From positions 1-38,873 of the forward strand of contig DCJQ01000032.1 of assembly GCA_002319965.1 (NCBI GenBank): a stretch of DNA of 38,873 nt, given 5' to 3'. The notes beneath the pieces are model-generated. The model worked only from the letters and a program-made list of their open reading frames with translations. It ran no database searches and had not been told where the DNA came from. The position numbers were made by a program, and so were the translations under genes. Position 1 is the first letter of the stretch; each line of letters starts with the position of its first letter. The DNA comes from Megasphaera sp. UBA1696. GTDB lineage: Bacteria; Bacillota; Negativicutes; Veillonellales; Megasphaeraceae. Below, piece by piece: positions 15,255-24,500 of the stretch.

Positions 15255-16268
15255 TCATTTTATGACTTGGATCTGATCTTTCACGTCCCGTTCGATTTTT
15301 TCCCGATGAGGAGCTGCATAAAGACCGGGCATACCGCCGGTATGGAGCAAGATGACTTGGCGCCCTAACTTGATTTTCTTTTCCTTAATCATCGACAGGA
15401 CACCGGCAAACATCTTCCCCGTATAGCAGGGATCGAGCAAAATGCCTTCATGGCGGGCCATGGTGTAAATGGCTTCCCGAATCCTCGGTTCCGGCTCATT
15501 GTAGCCCTTGCCGACATATCCCGTTTCGACGTGGAAGTCACCGTCAAAATTAAATCCGTATTCTTCTTTGGCCTGCGTAAAGTAGGCCTTTAATTTTTCC
15601 ATATCAAAGGGCATGACGGCAATGCCAATCAGCTTTAAATCAGATTCAATCGATTTCAAACCGCAGTACAGGCCAAGATAGGTCCCCATACTGCCGACGG
15701 GAACGTAGACCGTAGCCCCGCTGATTTGCTGTTCTTTGGCCTGAGCATCGAGCTCGCGAGCGCAGTCCATATACCCGAGAAGGCCTGTCGTATCGCTGCC
15801 GCCCATGGGGATGAAGTAAACTTGTTCCCCCTTCTTTACTTCGGCTTCGATGACCTTCTTGGCCGCTTCTTCGAGCTGTACATCCTTATCGCGGCCGTCG
15901 TCACGCTTTAAGACGACGCGGGCCCCAAAGATACCGTCTAAGAATAAATTGCCGCTCAATTCAGTCTCGGGTTCTCCGACGGCAACGATGATGCAGTGCA
16001 GACCGAATTTGGCCGCTATAGCCGCTGTCAACCGGCCGTGGTTAGTCTGGGGTGCTCCGACGGTAACGATGGTCGTAGCTTGCGCATTCAAAGCTTCAAT
16101 CATCAAATACTCTAATTTGCGCAGCTTGTTGCCGCCGCCGCCAAAGGGCGTTAAATCATCGCGTTTAATGTATATTTCGCGGAATAACTCCTGTGACAAG
16201 CCGGATAAATACTGGAGCGGCGTCGGCGCCGTGTCTAATAGGGAAAGTTTTGGTTTTATCGGTTTCAT
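15255..16268 (-). CDS. D-cysteine desulfhydrase family PLP enzyme
   Basis: This 337-aa fold-type II PLP enzyme is related to D-cysteine desulfhydrase and ACC deaminase. IYIKRDDLTPFGGGGNKLRK carries the Schiff-base Lys in NKLRKLEYL, VTVGAPQTNHGRLTAAIAAKFG is the substrate/PLP-binding loop, and PMGGSDTTGLLGY with HTGGMPGLY completes the site. D-cysteine desulfhydrases give pyruvate, H2S and ammonia, but some relatives use other amino acids, so the exact substrate is uncertain. AAGGAGG lies about 12 nt before the ATG. It follows ggt at a 69-nt gap on the same strand, which suggests joint use in thiol/glutathione breakdown. Confidence 0.85.
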   Translation of the reverse strand: MKPIKPKLSLLDTAPTPLQYLSGLSQELFREIYIKRDDLTPFGGGGNKLRKLEYLMIEALNAQATTIVTVGAPQTNHGRLTAAIAAKFGLHCIIVAVGEPETELSGNLFLDGIFGARVVLKRDDGRDKDVQLEEAAKKVIEAEVKKGEQVYFIPMGGSDTTGLLGYMDCARELDAQAKEQQISGATVYVPVGSMGTYLGLYCGLKSIESDLKLIGIAVMPFDMEKLKAYFTQAKEEYGFNFDGDFHVETGYVGKGYNEPEPRIREAIYTMARHEGILLDPCYTGKMFAGVLSMIKEKKIKLGRQVILLHTGGMPGLYAAPHREKIERDVKDQIQVIK

Positions 16269-16337
16269 TGGGGAATAATACCTCCTTTTGTTTTCTCCAT
16301 CCTATCATATTTTAGACGAGAAGAAAAGGAACGCCCC

Positions 16338-17948
16338 TTACCAGGCAGCCACGGTTCCATCCGCCCGGGGCTCCGTTCCGCCTACCAGCACGCCCGCTTC
16401 ACTGCGCCAAATAATCTGCCCCCGACCATACGTCTGAATATCGCCTTTGACGACGATATCATGGCCCCGTGCGCGCAGTCCGTCGATGACTTCCTGCGGC
16501 ATTTCCGGCTCGACTTCAATCGTTTTGCCTCCGATCCACTGCCAACGAGGCGCATCGAGGGCCGCCTGGGGATTGAGGTGATAGTCAATGGTATTCAGCA
16601 AGACTTGCAGCTGTCCCTGGGGCTGCATAAAGGCTCCCATGACACCGAAAGGACCGACAGCCTTCCCATCTTTCGTTAAGAAGCCGGGAATAATCGTGTG
16701 GTACGATTTTTTTCTCGGGCCGAGACAGTTGTCGCTGGCTGCATCCATGGAGAAATTATGACCTCTGTCATTGAGAGAAATACCACGCCCCGGAATTACG
16801 ATGCCCGAACCGAAACCATTGTAATTGCTTTGGATGAACGAAACCATATTGCCGTCACCGTCAGCACTACACAAGTAAACGGTTCCGCCGGAGTTTACAT
16901 CGATGGGTTCCGGCATCAACGCTTGATCGCTAATGATCCTTCGACGCCCTTCGGCATACGAATCGGACAACCAGTCGGAAACGGCTGTCTTCATAAACCG
17001 CGGATCGGCAATGTACTTTCTTCCGTCGACAAAAGCCAGTTTCATCGCTTCAATCTGGCGGTGAATCGATTCGGCATTGTCTCGCTGTTTATCAAAAGTA
17101 AACCCCTTTACAATATTGAGTGCCATGAGGACAACTAATCCGTGTCCGTTGGGCGGGATTTCCCATACATCATAGCCCCGATAGTCGGTGTGAATCGGAT
17201 CTACCCACTGGGGGCGGTATTCTGATAAATCATCGGCGCGAAGGAGGCCGCCTGTTTCGATGGACCAGCGAACGATATCTTGAGCCAATTCGCCTTCATA
17301 AAGGGATCGGCAATGGCTGTCGCGCAGGAGTTCCAACGAGTTCGCAAGTTCCGGCAGGGTCAGGATATCTCCTGCTTGGGGAGTCCTTCCTCCGGGAAAG
17401 AAGGTATCAAACAAGGGGCTAAAAACAGGATTCTCCCGATAAGGCCGAAAGGCGTCGGCACTGTAAGCCAGCATGGCGGCCAAATTCGGCATAACGGCAA
17501 ACCCTTCCCGAGCGTAGGTGATGGCCGGTTCAAACAACTCATTAAACGGAAGTTTACCAAAACGGCGATGCACTTCGGCCCAGGTCGCAGGAGCCCCCGG
17601 AACCATGACCGGATACCAGCCGCGCAGAGGCATCTCTTCATAGCCTTCGGAGCGTAATCGATCTCTCGTCAAGGCCGCCGGTGACCATCCACTGCCATTG
17701 ATACCGTACAACTGCCCATCCATCCAAATAAGGGCAAAAGCATCACTCCCTAAGCCATTGCTGGTCGGCTCCAAAACGGTCAGGCAAATGGCCGTCGCCA
17801 AAGCTGCATCAACGGCATTCCCGCCTTGTTTCAACATATCGAGGCCGGCCTGAGCTGCCAAATGCTGCGATGTGCAGACCATGCCCCGCCTGCCATAAAT
17901 CACCTCTCGATGGGAAGCATAAGGGTACACACTACCATCAAAATTCAT
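16338..17948 (-). CDS. ggt: Gamma-glutamyltransferase (cytoplasmic type)
   Basis: This 536-aa Ntn-hydrolase precursor of the GGT family should cleave gamma-glutamyl bonds such as that of glutathione. It self-processes before a Thr: here SGGTVYLCSADGDGNMVSFIQ, with Thr356 as the likely nucleophile. It retains GGNAVDAALATA at the N-terminus, PPNGHGLVVLMALNI, and the oxyanion/substrate loop SNYNGFGSGIV in the small subunit. There is no signal peptide, so like the YwrD group it is probably cytoplasmic. AAGGAG precedes the ATG. The D-cysteine desulfhydrase gene lies downstream on the same strand. Confidence 0.93.
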   Translation of the reverse strand: MNFDGSVYPYASHREVIYGRRGMVCTSQHLAAQAGLDMLKQGGNAVDAALATAICLTVLEPTSNGLGSDAFALIWMDGQLYGINGSGWSPAALTRDRLRSEGYEEMPLRGWYPVMVPGAPATWAEVHRRFGKLPFNELFEPAITYAREGFAVMPNLAAMLAYSADAFRPYRENPVFSPLFDTFFPGGRTPQAGDILTLPELANSLELLRDSHCRSLYEGELAQDIVRWSIETGGLLRADDLSEYRPQWVDPIHTDYRGYDVWEIPPNGHGLVVLMALNIVKGFTFDKQRDNAESIHRQIEAMKLAFVDGRKYIADPRFMKTAVSDWLSDSYAEGRRRIISDQALMPEPIDVNSGGTVYLCSADGDGNMVSFIQSNYNGFGSGIVIPGRGISLNDRGHNFSMDAASDNCLGPRKKSYHTIIPGFLTKDGKAVGPFGVMGAFMQPQGQLQVLLNTIDYHLNPQAALDAPRWQWIGGKTIEVEPEMPQEVIDGLRARGHDIVVKGDIQTYGRGQIIWRSEAGVLVGGTEPRADGTVAAW

Positions 17949-18037
17949 AAGACCTTACTCCTTTTCTGAAAAATACTAAGAGGAAACGCATCTAAAGAAA
18001 GAGTTCGACAAAATTCAGACAAATCCTTGTCCGCACC

Positions 18038-18066
18038 TTCACGAACGGCTTTTTTCTCGTTATAAT
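18038..18066 (+). promoter_or_regulatory. Promoter of the lipid-kinase gene
   Basis: TTCACG (18038-18043) and TATAAT (18061-18066) have a 17-bp spacer. The leader to the TTG start is about 50 nt. Confidence 0.6.
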
Positions 18067-18121
18067 AGTAGTTGCATCATGCATTTCGAGAAGAATTTAC
18101 AAGGTAAGGAGTAGAAGCAAG

Positions 18122-19012
18122 TTGAAACGGTGTATGTTAATCATCAACCCTACGGCAGGGCGTGAGAGAGCAAAATACCACAAGGAAAATTTAAGACGCC
18201 AATTGGAGAGCATGTTCGACGACGTAGAATTACGAGAAACAGAACAGTCCGGCGACGCTACCCTATGGGCTAAGGAAGCAGCCTTGATCGGATTCGACGC
18301 CGTCTTTTCCATGGGCGGCGACGGGACCTTAAACGAAACGATCAACGGCTTGGCTCAGGCCAATAAACCGATTGACTTCGGATTTATTCCCTTAGGAACC
18401 ATCAACGATCTGGCCCGTGCTTTAAACATCCCGCTTCACCCGGAAGTAGCCATTGATATGCTGCCCCGCTGCAAGACCGTCAAAGTCGATATTGCGAAAG
18501 CCAATGACCGCTACTTCATCAATACCATTGCCACCGGAATCATGCCCGAAGCCGTAGGCCACGTATCGATTGAACAGAAGACGCGCCTCGGCCCGTTGGC
18601 TTACTTTCTGACCGGCATCAAAGCCATGCAGGCCCATGAAACGTCTTTATTTAAAATCACGACTCCGGAAGGTGCCTCGATCTACCGTTCGCCCCTCATC
18701 GTAGCGATGCTGACCAACTCCGTCGGCAGTTTCCGCAATCTGGCACCCCAGGCGCGAGTCGATGACGGAAAGATTTGGCTGGGAATCTTTAAAGATTTCA
18801 ACTATCTAGATTTAATCAAAGTCATCCCGGAATTTTTATCCGGACAGCCTTTGACCTCGGAATTGATGACCTTGAAAGCCTTGGAAGAGGTTCGCATTGA
18901 ACTTCTGAGCGATCACCCCCTTTCGACTAATATGGATGGAGATTCGGGACCGTCGTTCCCCCTCGATATTAAGGTTCTTCCATCCTTCTTATCGGTCTAT
19001 GTTCCAGAGTAA
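18122..19012 (+). CDS. Diacylglycerol/lipid kinase (YegS/DagK-like)
   Basis: This 296-aa cytoplasmic, membrane-peripheral kinase is of the DAGK catalytic-domain family. LIINPTAGRERAKYHK is the N-terminal phosphate-binding stretch, SMGGDGTLNETINGL (about 61-75) the GGDGT nucleotide motif, and GFIPLGTINDLARAL the following conserved loop (PLGTxNDxA). The C-terminal half is the beta-sandwich ending in DGDSGPSFPLDIKVLPSFLSVYVP. The substrate may be diacylglycerol, phosphatidylglycerol or another lipid. The start is a TTG at 18122, since AAGGAG is about 10 nt upstream of it and too far from the ATG at 18134. guaD follows 21 nt later. Confidence 0.9.
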   Translation: MKRCMLIINPTAGRERAKYHKENLRRQLESMFDDVELRETEQSGDATLWAKEAALIGFDAVFSMGGDGTLNETINGLAQANKPIDFGFIPLGTINDLARALNIPLHPEVAIDMLPRCKTVKVDIAKANDRYFINTIATGIMPEAVGHVSIEQKTRLGPLAYFLTGIKAMQAHETSLFKITTPEGASIYRSPLIVAMLTNSVGSFRNLAPQARVDDGKIWLGIFKDFNYLDLIKVIPEFLSGQPLTSELMTLKALEEVRIELLSDHPLSTNMDGDSGPSFPLDIKVLPSFLSVYVPE

Positions 19013-19033
19013 ATACGTATAAAAGGAGTTTAC

Positions 19034-20284
19034 ATGTTTCTAAAAGGAAATTTTCTCTATACCCCATCGCAAACAGAATTTATCATCCTTGAAAATCAAT
19101 ATATCCAAGTCGAAGACGGCAAGGTTCAAGGCTTTTCCCAAGACCTTCCGGAGCATATCGATCCGTCATCCGTCGTCGATTACGGCAACGACATCATCAT
19201 CCCGTCCTTTGTCGACCTCCACATCCATGCACCGCAGTACATCAACCGAGGTCTCGGCTTTGACGAAGAACTGCTTCCTTGGCTGGAAAACTATACCTTC
19301 CCTACAGAAGGCCGCTTTTCTGATACGGATTTTGCCGCTCGCGTTTACCGTGCCTTCCTGTCTCGTTTAAAAGCTGAAGGCACCTTGTGCTTTTCGGCCT
19401 TTGCCACGATTCACAAGGACGCGACGTGGCAGCTCATGCGCATTGCCGAAGACATGGGCTTAAAAGGCTACGTCGGAAAAGTAAACATGGACCGGAACAG
19501 CCCGGACTATCTGAAGGAAGATACGGACCGCTCCCTGGCCGATACGGAAGAGCTCGTCCTCCGCAGCCGCGAAGAATTGGACCGCATTCGCTTCATCGCA
19601 ACGCCGCGATTCGTCCCGTCGACGACAGAAAAGCTGATGACCGGCCTGAGCCGGATTTGCGAAACATACGACCTCCCCGTCCAGTCCCACTTATCGGAAA
19701 ACCGCAATGAAGTCGCCTGGGTCAAAGAGCTCCACCCGGACCTTCCGTCGTACACCTCCGTTTACGACGCCTTCGGTCTCCTGCGTCCTCATAAAACCTT
19801 GATGGCCCACGCCATCTACCTGTCTGATGAAGAAAAGAGTTTACTTAAAGAAAAAGGCGTTTACTTGACCCACTGTGCCCAGTCCAATGCTAATCTGACC
19901 AGCGGCATCATGCCCCTGCGGGAAAATCTGACGAAAGGCTTGCGCTGCACCATTGCCAGCGACGTCGCTGCCGGGCACACACCGGCCATGAACAAGCAAA
20001 TCGCCTTGACCATCGAAATTTCAAAGCTCTATTCCCTGAATCATCCGTCAGAAAAAGCCCTCACCATCGGCGAAGGCTTGTACTTGGCCACGAAAGGGCC
20101 CGGTCAATTCTATGGAAATAGCGGAAGTTTCGAAAAGGGCTATGATTTCGACGCCTTAGTCATCCACATGGACGACGACATCGAAGGGCTGGAACGGACG
20201 CCTTTTGAAAAGCTTCAGCAATTCATTTACGACGGCGATGACCGCAATATCATAGCCCGTTATGTAAACGGAAAGCAAATTTAA
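19034..20284 (+). CDS. guaD: Guanine deaminase
   Basis: This 416-aa amidohydrolase converts guanine to xanthine plus ammonia in the cytoplasm. The metal ligands are readable: DLHIHAPQYINRG (His63, His65), QSHLSENRNEV (His219, Glu222), MAHAIYLS (His259) and ASDVAAGHT (Asp310). HAPQY, SHLSEN and THCAQSNANLTSG are typical of guanine deaminases rather than other members of the superfamily. AAAAGGAG precedes the ATG, 21 nt after the lipid kinase, so the two are probably one transcript. The product xanthine could be used by the xpt product, also in this window. Confidence 0.93.
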   Translation: MFLKGNFLYTPSQTEFIILENQYIQVEDGKVQGFSQDLPEHIDPSSVVDYGNDIIIPSFVDLHIHAPQYINRGLGFDEELLPWLENYTFPTEGRFSDTDFAARVYRAFLSRLKAEGTLCFSAFATIHKDATWQLMRIAEDMGLKGYVGKVNMDRNSPDYLKEDTDRSLADTEELVLRSREELDRIRFIATPRFVPSTTEKLMTGLSRICETYDLPVQSHLSENRNEVAWVKELHPDLPSYTSVYDAFGLLRPHKTLMAHAIYLSDEEKSLLKEKGVYLTHCAQSNANLTSGIMPLRENLTKGLRCTIASDVAAGHTPAMNKQIALTIEISKLYSLNHPSEKALTIGEGLYLATKGPGQFYGNSGSFEKGYDFDALVIHMDDDIEGLERTPFEKLQQFIYDGDDRNIIARYVNGKQI

Positions 20285-20295
20285 GATCACAATAA

Positions 20296-20326
20296 AAAAA
20301 GACTGTCGCTCAGCGACAGTCTTTTT
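20296..20326. terminator. Bidirectional terminator between guaD and rpsR
   Basis: AAAAAGACTGTCGC (20296-20309) pairs perfectly with GCGACAGTCTTTTT (20313-20326) around a TCA loop. It serves the two converging transcripts. Confidence 0.92.
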
Positions 20327-20332
20327 CGTTTA

Positions 20333-20563
20333 TTATTCAGCCGTGTACGGCAAGAGTGCGATAGCACGTGCACGTTTGATAGCAACAGTCAGTTTACGCT
20401 GATGTTTAGCGCAAACGCCGGAAATACGGCGCGGCAAGATTTTACCGCGTTCTGTTGTGAAACGGCGAAGCTTTGCAGTATCTTTGTAATCGATCAGTTC
20501 AGCATGATCAACGCAGAAGCTGCATACTTTTCTTCTCGGTTTTCTCGAGCGATCTCTTCTCAT
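20333..20563 (-). CDS. rpsR: 30S ribosomal protein S18 (C+ zinc form)
   Basis: This 76-aa protein is ribosomal S18, part of the 30S platform with S6. FTTERGKILPRRISGVCAKHQRKLTVAIKRARAIALLP is the classic core. VCSFCVDH and CAKH supply a CxxC...CxxH set, so this is the zinc-binding C+ version. AAGGAGG lies 8 nt before the ATG. It is third in the order rpsF-ssb-rpsR, the usual bacterial arrangement. Confidence 0.97.
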   Translation of the reverse strand: MRRDRSRKPRRKVCSFCVDHAELIDYKDTAKLRRFTTERGKILPRRISGVCAKHQRKLTVAIKRARAIALLPYTAE

Positions 20564-20608
20564 GTATAGTTTCCTCCTTCAAGAATTAGAAGGGGCGTGT
20601 CTGACCTG

Positions 20609-21052
20609 TTAGAATGGGATTTCTTCGTCCGTGCTGGAGCCCATGCTGTCAAAGCCGGCACCGGCAGCAGCCGGTTTCGGCTGCGCTACACTGGCAGGCT
20701 GTGCCGGAGCAGCAGCTTGCTGATGTTCTGATCCCATTGTCTGGGCAACAAAATCACAAACGACTTCCGTACGATACCGTTTCTGACCATCCTGGCCGTC
20801 ATAAGAACGGACCGAGATACGGCCTTGAACGAAGACACGGCTGCCTTTGGTCAAGTTATTGCCACAGTTTTCCGCCAAATTACCCCAAGCAACACAAGGA
20901 ATAAAATCAGTTAATTCCCGAGGTTCTGAACTGCCGGTCGGAACATACGACCGCGTGCAGGCAACGGTAAACATAGCGACAGCCCGTCCGGTCTTCGTAA
21001 AACGGATTTCCGGGTCCCGAGCCAAATTCCCTAATAATTGTACTGAGTTCAT
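20609..21052 (-). CDS. ssb: Single-stranded DNA-binding protein
   Basis: This 147-aa SSB has an N-terminal OB fold (MNSVQLLGNLARDPEIRFTKTGRAVAMF start, FIPCVAWGNLAENCGNNLTKGSRVFVQGRI). A Gln/Ala/Pro-rich linker (about 110-138) and the acidic tip DEEIPF, which recruits replication and repair partners, complete it. It is shorter than the B. subtilis form but normal for the family. GGAGG precedes the ATG. It sits between rpsF and rpsR. Confidence 0.97.
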   Translation of the reverse strand: MNSVQLLGNLARDPEIRFTKTGRAVAMFTVACTRSYVPTGSSEPRELTDFIPCVAWGNLAENCGNNLTKGSRVFVQGRISVRSYDGQDGQKRYRTEVVCDFVAQTMGSEHQQAAAPAQPASVAQPKPAAAGAGFDSMGSSTDEEIPF

Positions 21053-21068
21053 ACCTTTGCGCCTCCGG

Positions 21069-21353
21069 TTATTCGTCGATCTTGACGATCAAGTGTTTCA
21101 GAATAGTATCGTGGATCTTGATGACACGGTCGATTTCTTTGATGACTTCAGGTTCGCCTTCAAAGTTAATCAAAACGTAGTAGCCATCAGCCTGTTTCTT
21201 AACAGGGTATGCCAGATGGCGTTTCCCCCAACGATCTACCTTTTCGATACTGCAGCCGTTCTTAGTAAGAAGGTTCGATACCAATTCAACGATGGGATCT
21301 ACTTCTGCTTCTTCGACCGGTCGTGCAATAAACATGACTTCGTACTTGTTCAC
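21069..21353 (-). CDS. rpsF: 30S ribosomal protein S6
   Basis: This 94-aa S6 protein binds S18 on the 30S platform. NKYEVMFIARPVEEAEV, EKVDRWGKRHLAYPVKKQADGYYVLINF and the final IKHTILKHLIVKI-like strand (DTILKHLIVKIDE) are diagnostic. The frame is open to 21377, but the GTG at 21353 has AGGAGG 7 nt upstream and gives the normal S6 length, so I take it as the start. It is the first gene of rpsF-ssb-rpsR. Confidence 0.95.
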   Translation of the reverse strand: MNKYEVMFIARPVEEAEVDPIVELVSNLLTKNGCSIEKVDRWGKRHLAYPVKKQADGYYVLINFEGEPEVIKEIDRVIKIHDTILKHLIVKIDE

Positions 21354-21380
21354 GAAATCACCTCCTCTTTTGGACATATG

Positions 21381-21423
21381 ACCCTTCCCGCAGAAGGGTT
21401 AGGAGCTTGACACAAATCAAGCT
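21381..21423 (-). promoter_or_regulatory. Structured rpsF leader (candidate S6:S18 autoregulatory RNA)
   Basis: Between the promoter and the rpsF ribosome binding site two hairpins can form. One has 7-bp arms AGCTTGA/TCAAGCT (21404-21423); the other has 7-bp arms ACCCTTC/GAAGGGT (21381-21399) with a GC-rich pentaloop. Many bacterial rpsF leaders carry an S6:S18-binding motif that represses translation. Position and structure fit, but I did not match the specific conserved loop. Confidence 0.45.
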
Positions 21424-21428
21424 TTTTA

Positions 21429-21457
21429 ATTATATCACAAGCCCTTGAAGAATGCAA
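21429..21457 (-). promoter_or_regulatory. Promoter of rpsF-ssb-rpsR
   Basis: On the minus strand TTGCAT (21452-21457) and TATAAT (21429-21434) have a 17-bp spacer. The -35 begins right after the T tract of the purL terminator. Confidence 0.8.
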
Positions 21458-21458
21458 G

Positions 21459-21503
21459 AAAAAAGACAGCCTTTCTGCCGCCAAAAGCAGGAAAGACTGT
21501 CTT
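21459..21503 (-). terminator. Rho-independent terminator of purL
   Basis: Minus-strand arms (21487-21503 with 21463-21478) pair over 16 bp with one G-U pair and one bulge, followed by six T. The structure is 14 nt past the purL stop. Confidence 0.85.
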
Positions 21504-21516
21504 CATTTACTTCGTT

Positions 21517-24500
21517 TTATTTAAAGTAGTTTACACCGGACGTGAAGATCGGCTGGAGTTTATTGCCGTCGATATTCTTAAAGATATCGTCGGCGCTGAA
21601 CCGTTCCGTATGAGCCATCTTGCCGAGGACTCGACCGTCGGGGCTGGTAATGCCTTCAACAGCCAGGACCGACTGGTTCGGATTGTATTCGCTGTCATAG
21701 GAAGCCTTGCCGGACAAGTCGACGTACTGCGTCGCAATCTGACCTTTGGCTGCCAGTTCACGAATCTGTTCCGGCGTCGCAATAAAGCGGCCTTCACCGT
21801 GAGAAATAGCAACGGTATGGATGTCGCCGGCCTTGCAGCTGCTGAACCAGGGGCTCATGACCGAAACGACTTTCGTGTCGACCATGCGGGACAGGTGGCG
21901 GCCGATGGAATTGTACGTCAAGGTCGGGCTGTCGGCCTTCAAAGGCTGAATCTTGCCATAGGGCAGGAGGCCGAGTTTAATCAGGGCCTGGAAGCCATTG
22001 CAGATGCCGAGGGCTAAGCCGTCACGCTGATACAAGAGGCTTTCGAGGGCTTCGGACAGGACGGGGTTGCGGAACAAGGTTGCAATGAATTTGCCCGAAC
22101 CTTCCGGTTCGTCGCCGGCACTGAAGCCGCCGGGGAACATGATGATCTGCGCTTTGGCCATGCGTTTAGCCATTTCATCAATGGATTCCGCCAAATCCTG
22201 AGGCGTATTGTTGCGAAGGACCATGACGTCCGTCGTTGCGCCGGCCCGTTCAAAGGCAGCGGCCGAGTCGTATTCGCAGTTCGTCCCCGGGCAAACGGGA
22301 ATAAAGACGTGCGGAGCACCAAAGGACTCGCTGCGGCGAGGCCCATAGGTTGTAAACAAGGGCAGTTCAGCGTCACCGTGTCCATCCTTATCTTTAATCG
22401 GGAAAATCTGATTCAGCGGTTTTTCCCAAGCCTTTTGAAGATCACTTAAGGCAATCGTTACGCCATCGACAACCATGTTTTCCGCATCAGTCGTCTTGCC
22501 GACCAAGCTGACCTGAGCGCGTTTACTCCATTCAGCAGCCGTCGCACTGTCGGTTTCAACCAAGAGTGCGCCGTAGCGAAGGTTAAACAGTTCCTGTACC
22601 TCAAAGGCCGAGTCTACGGCAAAACCGATTCGGTTGCCAAAGGCCATCTGAGCGACAGCAGCGGCGATACCGCCTTGACCGACGGCGTGCATGGCTTTGA
22701 CCTTGCCGTCGACGACGGCTTGATGGAGGAAGTCACAATGATTTTTAAAGGTATCGAAGTCCGGCATCCCTTCGCCGTCACGAGGAAGGTCGAAGAGGAG
22801 GACGGCATCGTCGGCATCCTTAAATTCCGGCGATACGATATGATCGGTATGTTCCGGAGCAATGGCGAAAGAGACGAGGGTCGGCGGAACGGTGAGGTGT
22901 TCAAAGGTACCGCTCATGCTGTCCTTACCGCCGATGGCGGCAACTTCCATGACCTGCTGAGCAACAAAAGCACCGAGAAGGGCGCTGACCGGCTGGCCCC
23001 AGGCCGTTTCATTTTTGCCCAGGCTCTGGAAGAATTCCTGCATCGTAAGGTACACTTTCTTGCGGTCACCGCCGAGGGCAACGAGTTTAGCAATGGACTG
23101 GATGACAGCATAGAGAGCGCCGTGGAAGGGACTCCAAATGGCGAGATCCGGATCGTAGCCGTGGGTGAAAATGCTGGCTGTCGTCGTATTTCCGTGTTCT
23201 ACGGGAATCTTAGCGACCATGCCTTCAACCGGCGTCTTTTGATATTTGCCGCCGAAAGGCATGAGGACCGTACGGGCACCGATAGTGCTGTCAAAGCGTT
23301 CGGCCAGGCCTTGTTCCGAAGCGATATTCAAAGTTCCCATCGTGTCGAGCCAGGTCTTAGCGACGTCTTTTACAGCCGGAGCCTTGAAGAAATCCTTATC
23401 TTCCGGTGCCGTGACCAGTGCTTTACGGCGCTGAGTAACGCCGTTAGTATCGAGGAAAGCCCGAGTAATATTGACGACGTTCTGATTGCGCCAGTGCATG
23501 ACCAGCCGTTTCGTATCGGTAGCCACGGCGACGATCGTCGCTTCCAGATTTTCTTCAGCAGCATATTTCATGAATTTATCAACATTTTCCGGAGCCACGA
23601 CGACGGCCATTCGTTCCTGAGATTCAGAAATAGCCAATTCCGTTCCATCGAGGCCTTCGTATTTTTTGGGGACTTTATCGAGATTGATATCGAGGCCGTC
23701 CCTCAATTCGCCGATAGCGACGGAAACGCCGCCGGCACCAAAGTCATTGCAGCGTTTGATAAGCGTCGTTACTTCCTGACGGCGGAACATGCGCTGAATC
23801 TTTCGTTCAGTCAGGGCGTTCCCTTTTTGGACTTCAGCACCGCACGTTTCCAAGGATTCAACGGTATGTTTCTTGGAAGAACCCGTAGCGCCGCCGCAGC
23901 CGTCACGGCCGGTCTTGCCGCCGAGGAGGATGATGATATCGCCGGGAAGGGGTTCTTCGCGAACGACGTTCTTCCGCGGAGCCGCACCGAGGACGGCACC
24001 GATTTCCATACGTTTGGCGACGAAGCCCGGGTTGTAGTATTCCTTGACTTCACCCGTAGCCAAGCCGATCTGGTTGCCATACGAGCTGTATCCTTTGGCA
24101 GCGCCTGTCGTCAGTTTGCGCTGCGGCAGTTTGCCGACCAATGTATCCTGGACAGCCTGACGCGGGTCGCCGGCACCGGTTACGCGCATGGCCTGATAGA
24201 CATAGGAGCGGCCGCTCAAGGGGTCGCGAATACAACCGCCAAGGCAGGTCGCAGCGCCGCCGAACGGTTCGATTTCAGTCGGGTGGTTATGGGTTTCGTT
24301 TTTAAATAAGAGCAGCCATTCTTCTTCGACGCCATCGACGTCGACGGGAATGATGATCGTGCAGGCATTGATTTCTTCCGATTCATCGAGGTTATCGAGT
24401 TTACCGGCCGCTTTCAGTTCTTTGACGGCGATGGTTGCCATATCCATGAGGGTTTGAGGTTTCTGGCGGTTCAGGTTTTCCCGCGTCGTCTTATACGATT

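Noticed and set aside
22675..24309. 544-codon open frame on the plus strand
   Set aside because: It lies wholly antisense to purL, has no ribosome site or recognisable motif, and its composition is that of the complement of a GC-biased gene.
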